Source: Candidatus Heimdallarchaeota archaeon
Lineage (GTDB): Archaea > Asgardarchaeota > Heimdallarchaeia > Heimdallarchaeales > Kariarchaeaceae
Reading direction: 5' to 3'
Assembly (NCBI GenBank): GCA_029882335.1
Contig: JAOUKW010000227.1
Span: forward strand, 1 to 6,652
Length of the DNA: 6,652 nt
A program made the position numbers and the translations under genes. Of this stretch, positions 6,086 through 6,652 are shown piece by piece (position 1 is the first letter of the stretch; each line of letters begins with the position of its first letter). The notes under the pieces are model-generated. The model had not been told where the DNA came from and did no database searches. It was given only the letters and a program-made list of their open reading frames with translations.

Positions 6086-6652
6086 ATCTAGAATTTTATC
6101 TATCATATATCCTTGTTGAGTTAAGTAATCCCCTAGATTGTTTATATTCGTATCATCAACAGAGAAATTAATGAGATCATCTTCAATAATTTCGATTTTA
6201 TCAATATTATCTTTATATTGATTTAATCTTGACATAAAATCAGCAATGTCAATAGTAACATCTTCTTCTGATTTTATTTCGCTATAATTCTCACCATCTA
6301 ATCGGAGTAATCGACTGAGCCCACCAATTTGGAATTCTTTTTCTTTTGATACTACAGAGAGTAAGAGTCGGGGATTATGATTGAATTTTGATCTGGTATT
6401 CAATTCTTTTGTACCATACCATAATCCATCCCAAAATGTATTTAGATCTTCCTCAGTCAGATTAGTTTCCTTTGCAGTAGTCTCTGAGATAATTCCTGGA
6501 AACGCAATAATTGAATATTCCACCACATGTGTCTCTCCAAAAGCACCTGCTTGTTTTGAATCACCTGTTGAAAAGGTGGCAGTTATGGTATGTGTAGTTA
6601 CTCTGGGTTTATTCAATGATCTACCGATACCAAATTGAGCAGGACCTGTAAT
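6083..6652 (-). CDS. cas7: Cas7 (subtype I-B, Csh2-like), C-terminal part; 5' end outside window
   Basis: Cas7 forms the helical backbone of Cascade along the crRNA spacer. The visible 189 residues read in from the window edge without a start codon; the TTG at 6616 is internal, because family sequence continues before it (ITGPAQFGIGRSLNKP). This block, the following histidine-containing stretch (THTITATFST) and the GAFGETHVVEYSIIAFPG motif are typical of the I-B/Csh2 branch. So is FWDGLWYGTKELNTRSKFNH, which precedes PRLLLSV. Full-length relatives have about 280-320 residues, so roughly the first third is missing from the window. The visible part has no frameshift or stop until the TAG at 6085-6083, unlike its downstream neighbours. 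It is the most upstream cas gene seen; cas8 and cas6 would be expected further right but cannot be checked. Confidence 0.93.
   Translation of the reverse strand: MTGPAQFGIGRSLNKPRVTTHTITATFSTGDSKQAGAFGETHVVEYSIIAFPGIISETTAKETNLTEEDLNTFWDGLWYGTKELNTRSKFNHNPRLLLSVVSKEKEFQIGGLSRLLRLDGENYSEIKSEEDVTIDIADFMSRLNQYKDNIDKIEIIEDDLINFSVDDTNINNLGDYLTQQGYMIDKILD

Noticed and set aside
6381..6638. Plus-strand open frame of 85 codons.
   Set aside because: It is antisense to conserved Cas7 sequence; it is a shadow frame.

Overview
The window is AT-rich and fits an archaeon: Ile is often ATA, Arg is mostly AGA/AGG, the ribosome-binding sites match the GGTGAT core, and the cas genes are of the subtype I-B kind common in archaea. 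The lineage cannot be fixed from the sequence. A low-GC archaeon such as an Asgard member or a methanogen would fit, but this is inference.

Layout from left to right. (1) At 3-1148 (+) is an unrecognised 381-residue protein ending in a two-helix membrane hairpin. It may be cut at its 5' end by the window edge. (2) At 1149-1580 no intact gene is seen. The stretch holds a 55-codon coding-like fragment of richer base composition, a pair of imperfect direct repeats, and an inverted repeat at the end of the next gene. (3) At about 1581-3053 (-) is a large unrecognised protein. (4) At 3054-3597 is a long intergenic stretch with a candidate promoter, a 101-bp inverted-repeat element, and a coding-like fragment running into the next gene. 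(5) At 3598-4917 (+) is a CARF-domain protein with a C-terminal restriction-endonuclease-like fold (Card1/Can2, DUF1887 type), whose usual E-x-K catalytic motif is replaced by S-C-T-T. (6) At 4876-6652 (-) lies the end of a subtype I-B cas operon in the order cas7 (5' end outside the window), cas5, cas3.

The cas operon looks damaged. cas5 needs one frameshift and carries one in-frame stop before its conserved C-terminus. cas3 keeps only about the first 100 residues of its HD-nuclease domain and then runs into the convergent CARF gene. Cas7 and Cas5 would form the Cascade backbone and crRNA 5'-handle cap, and Cas3 would be the recruited nuclease-helicase. As read here the operon could not supply a working Cas3, so it is either a decaying relic or contains assembly errors.

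The CARF protein belongs to a family activated by cyclic oligoadenylate from type III systems, yet no cas10 is visible. The two unrecognised proteins and the CARF gene together make up an accessory, probably defence-related, stretch next to the broken I-B locus. No CRISPR array, tRNA, rRNA or recognisable transposase was found.
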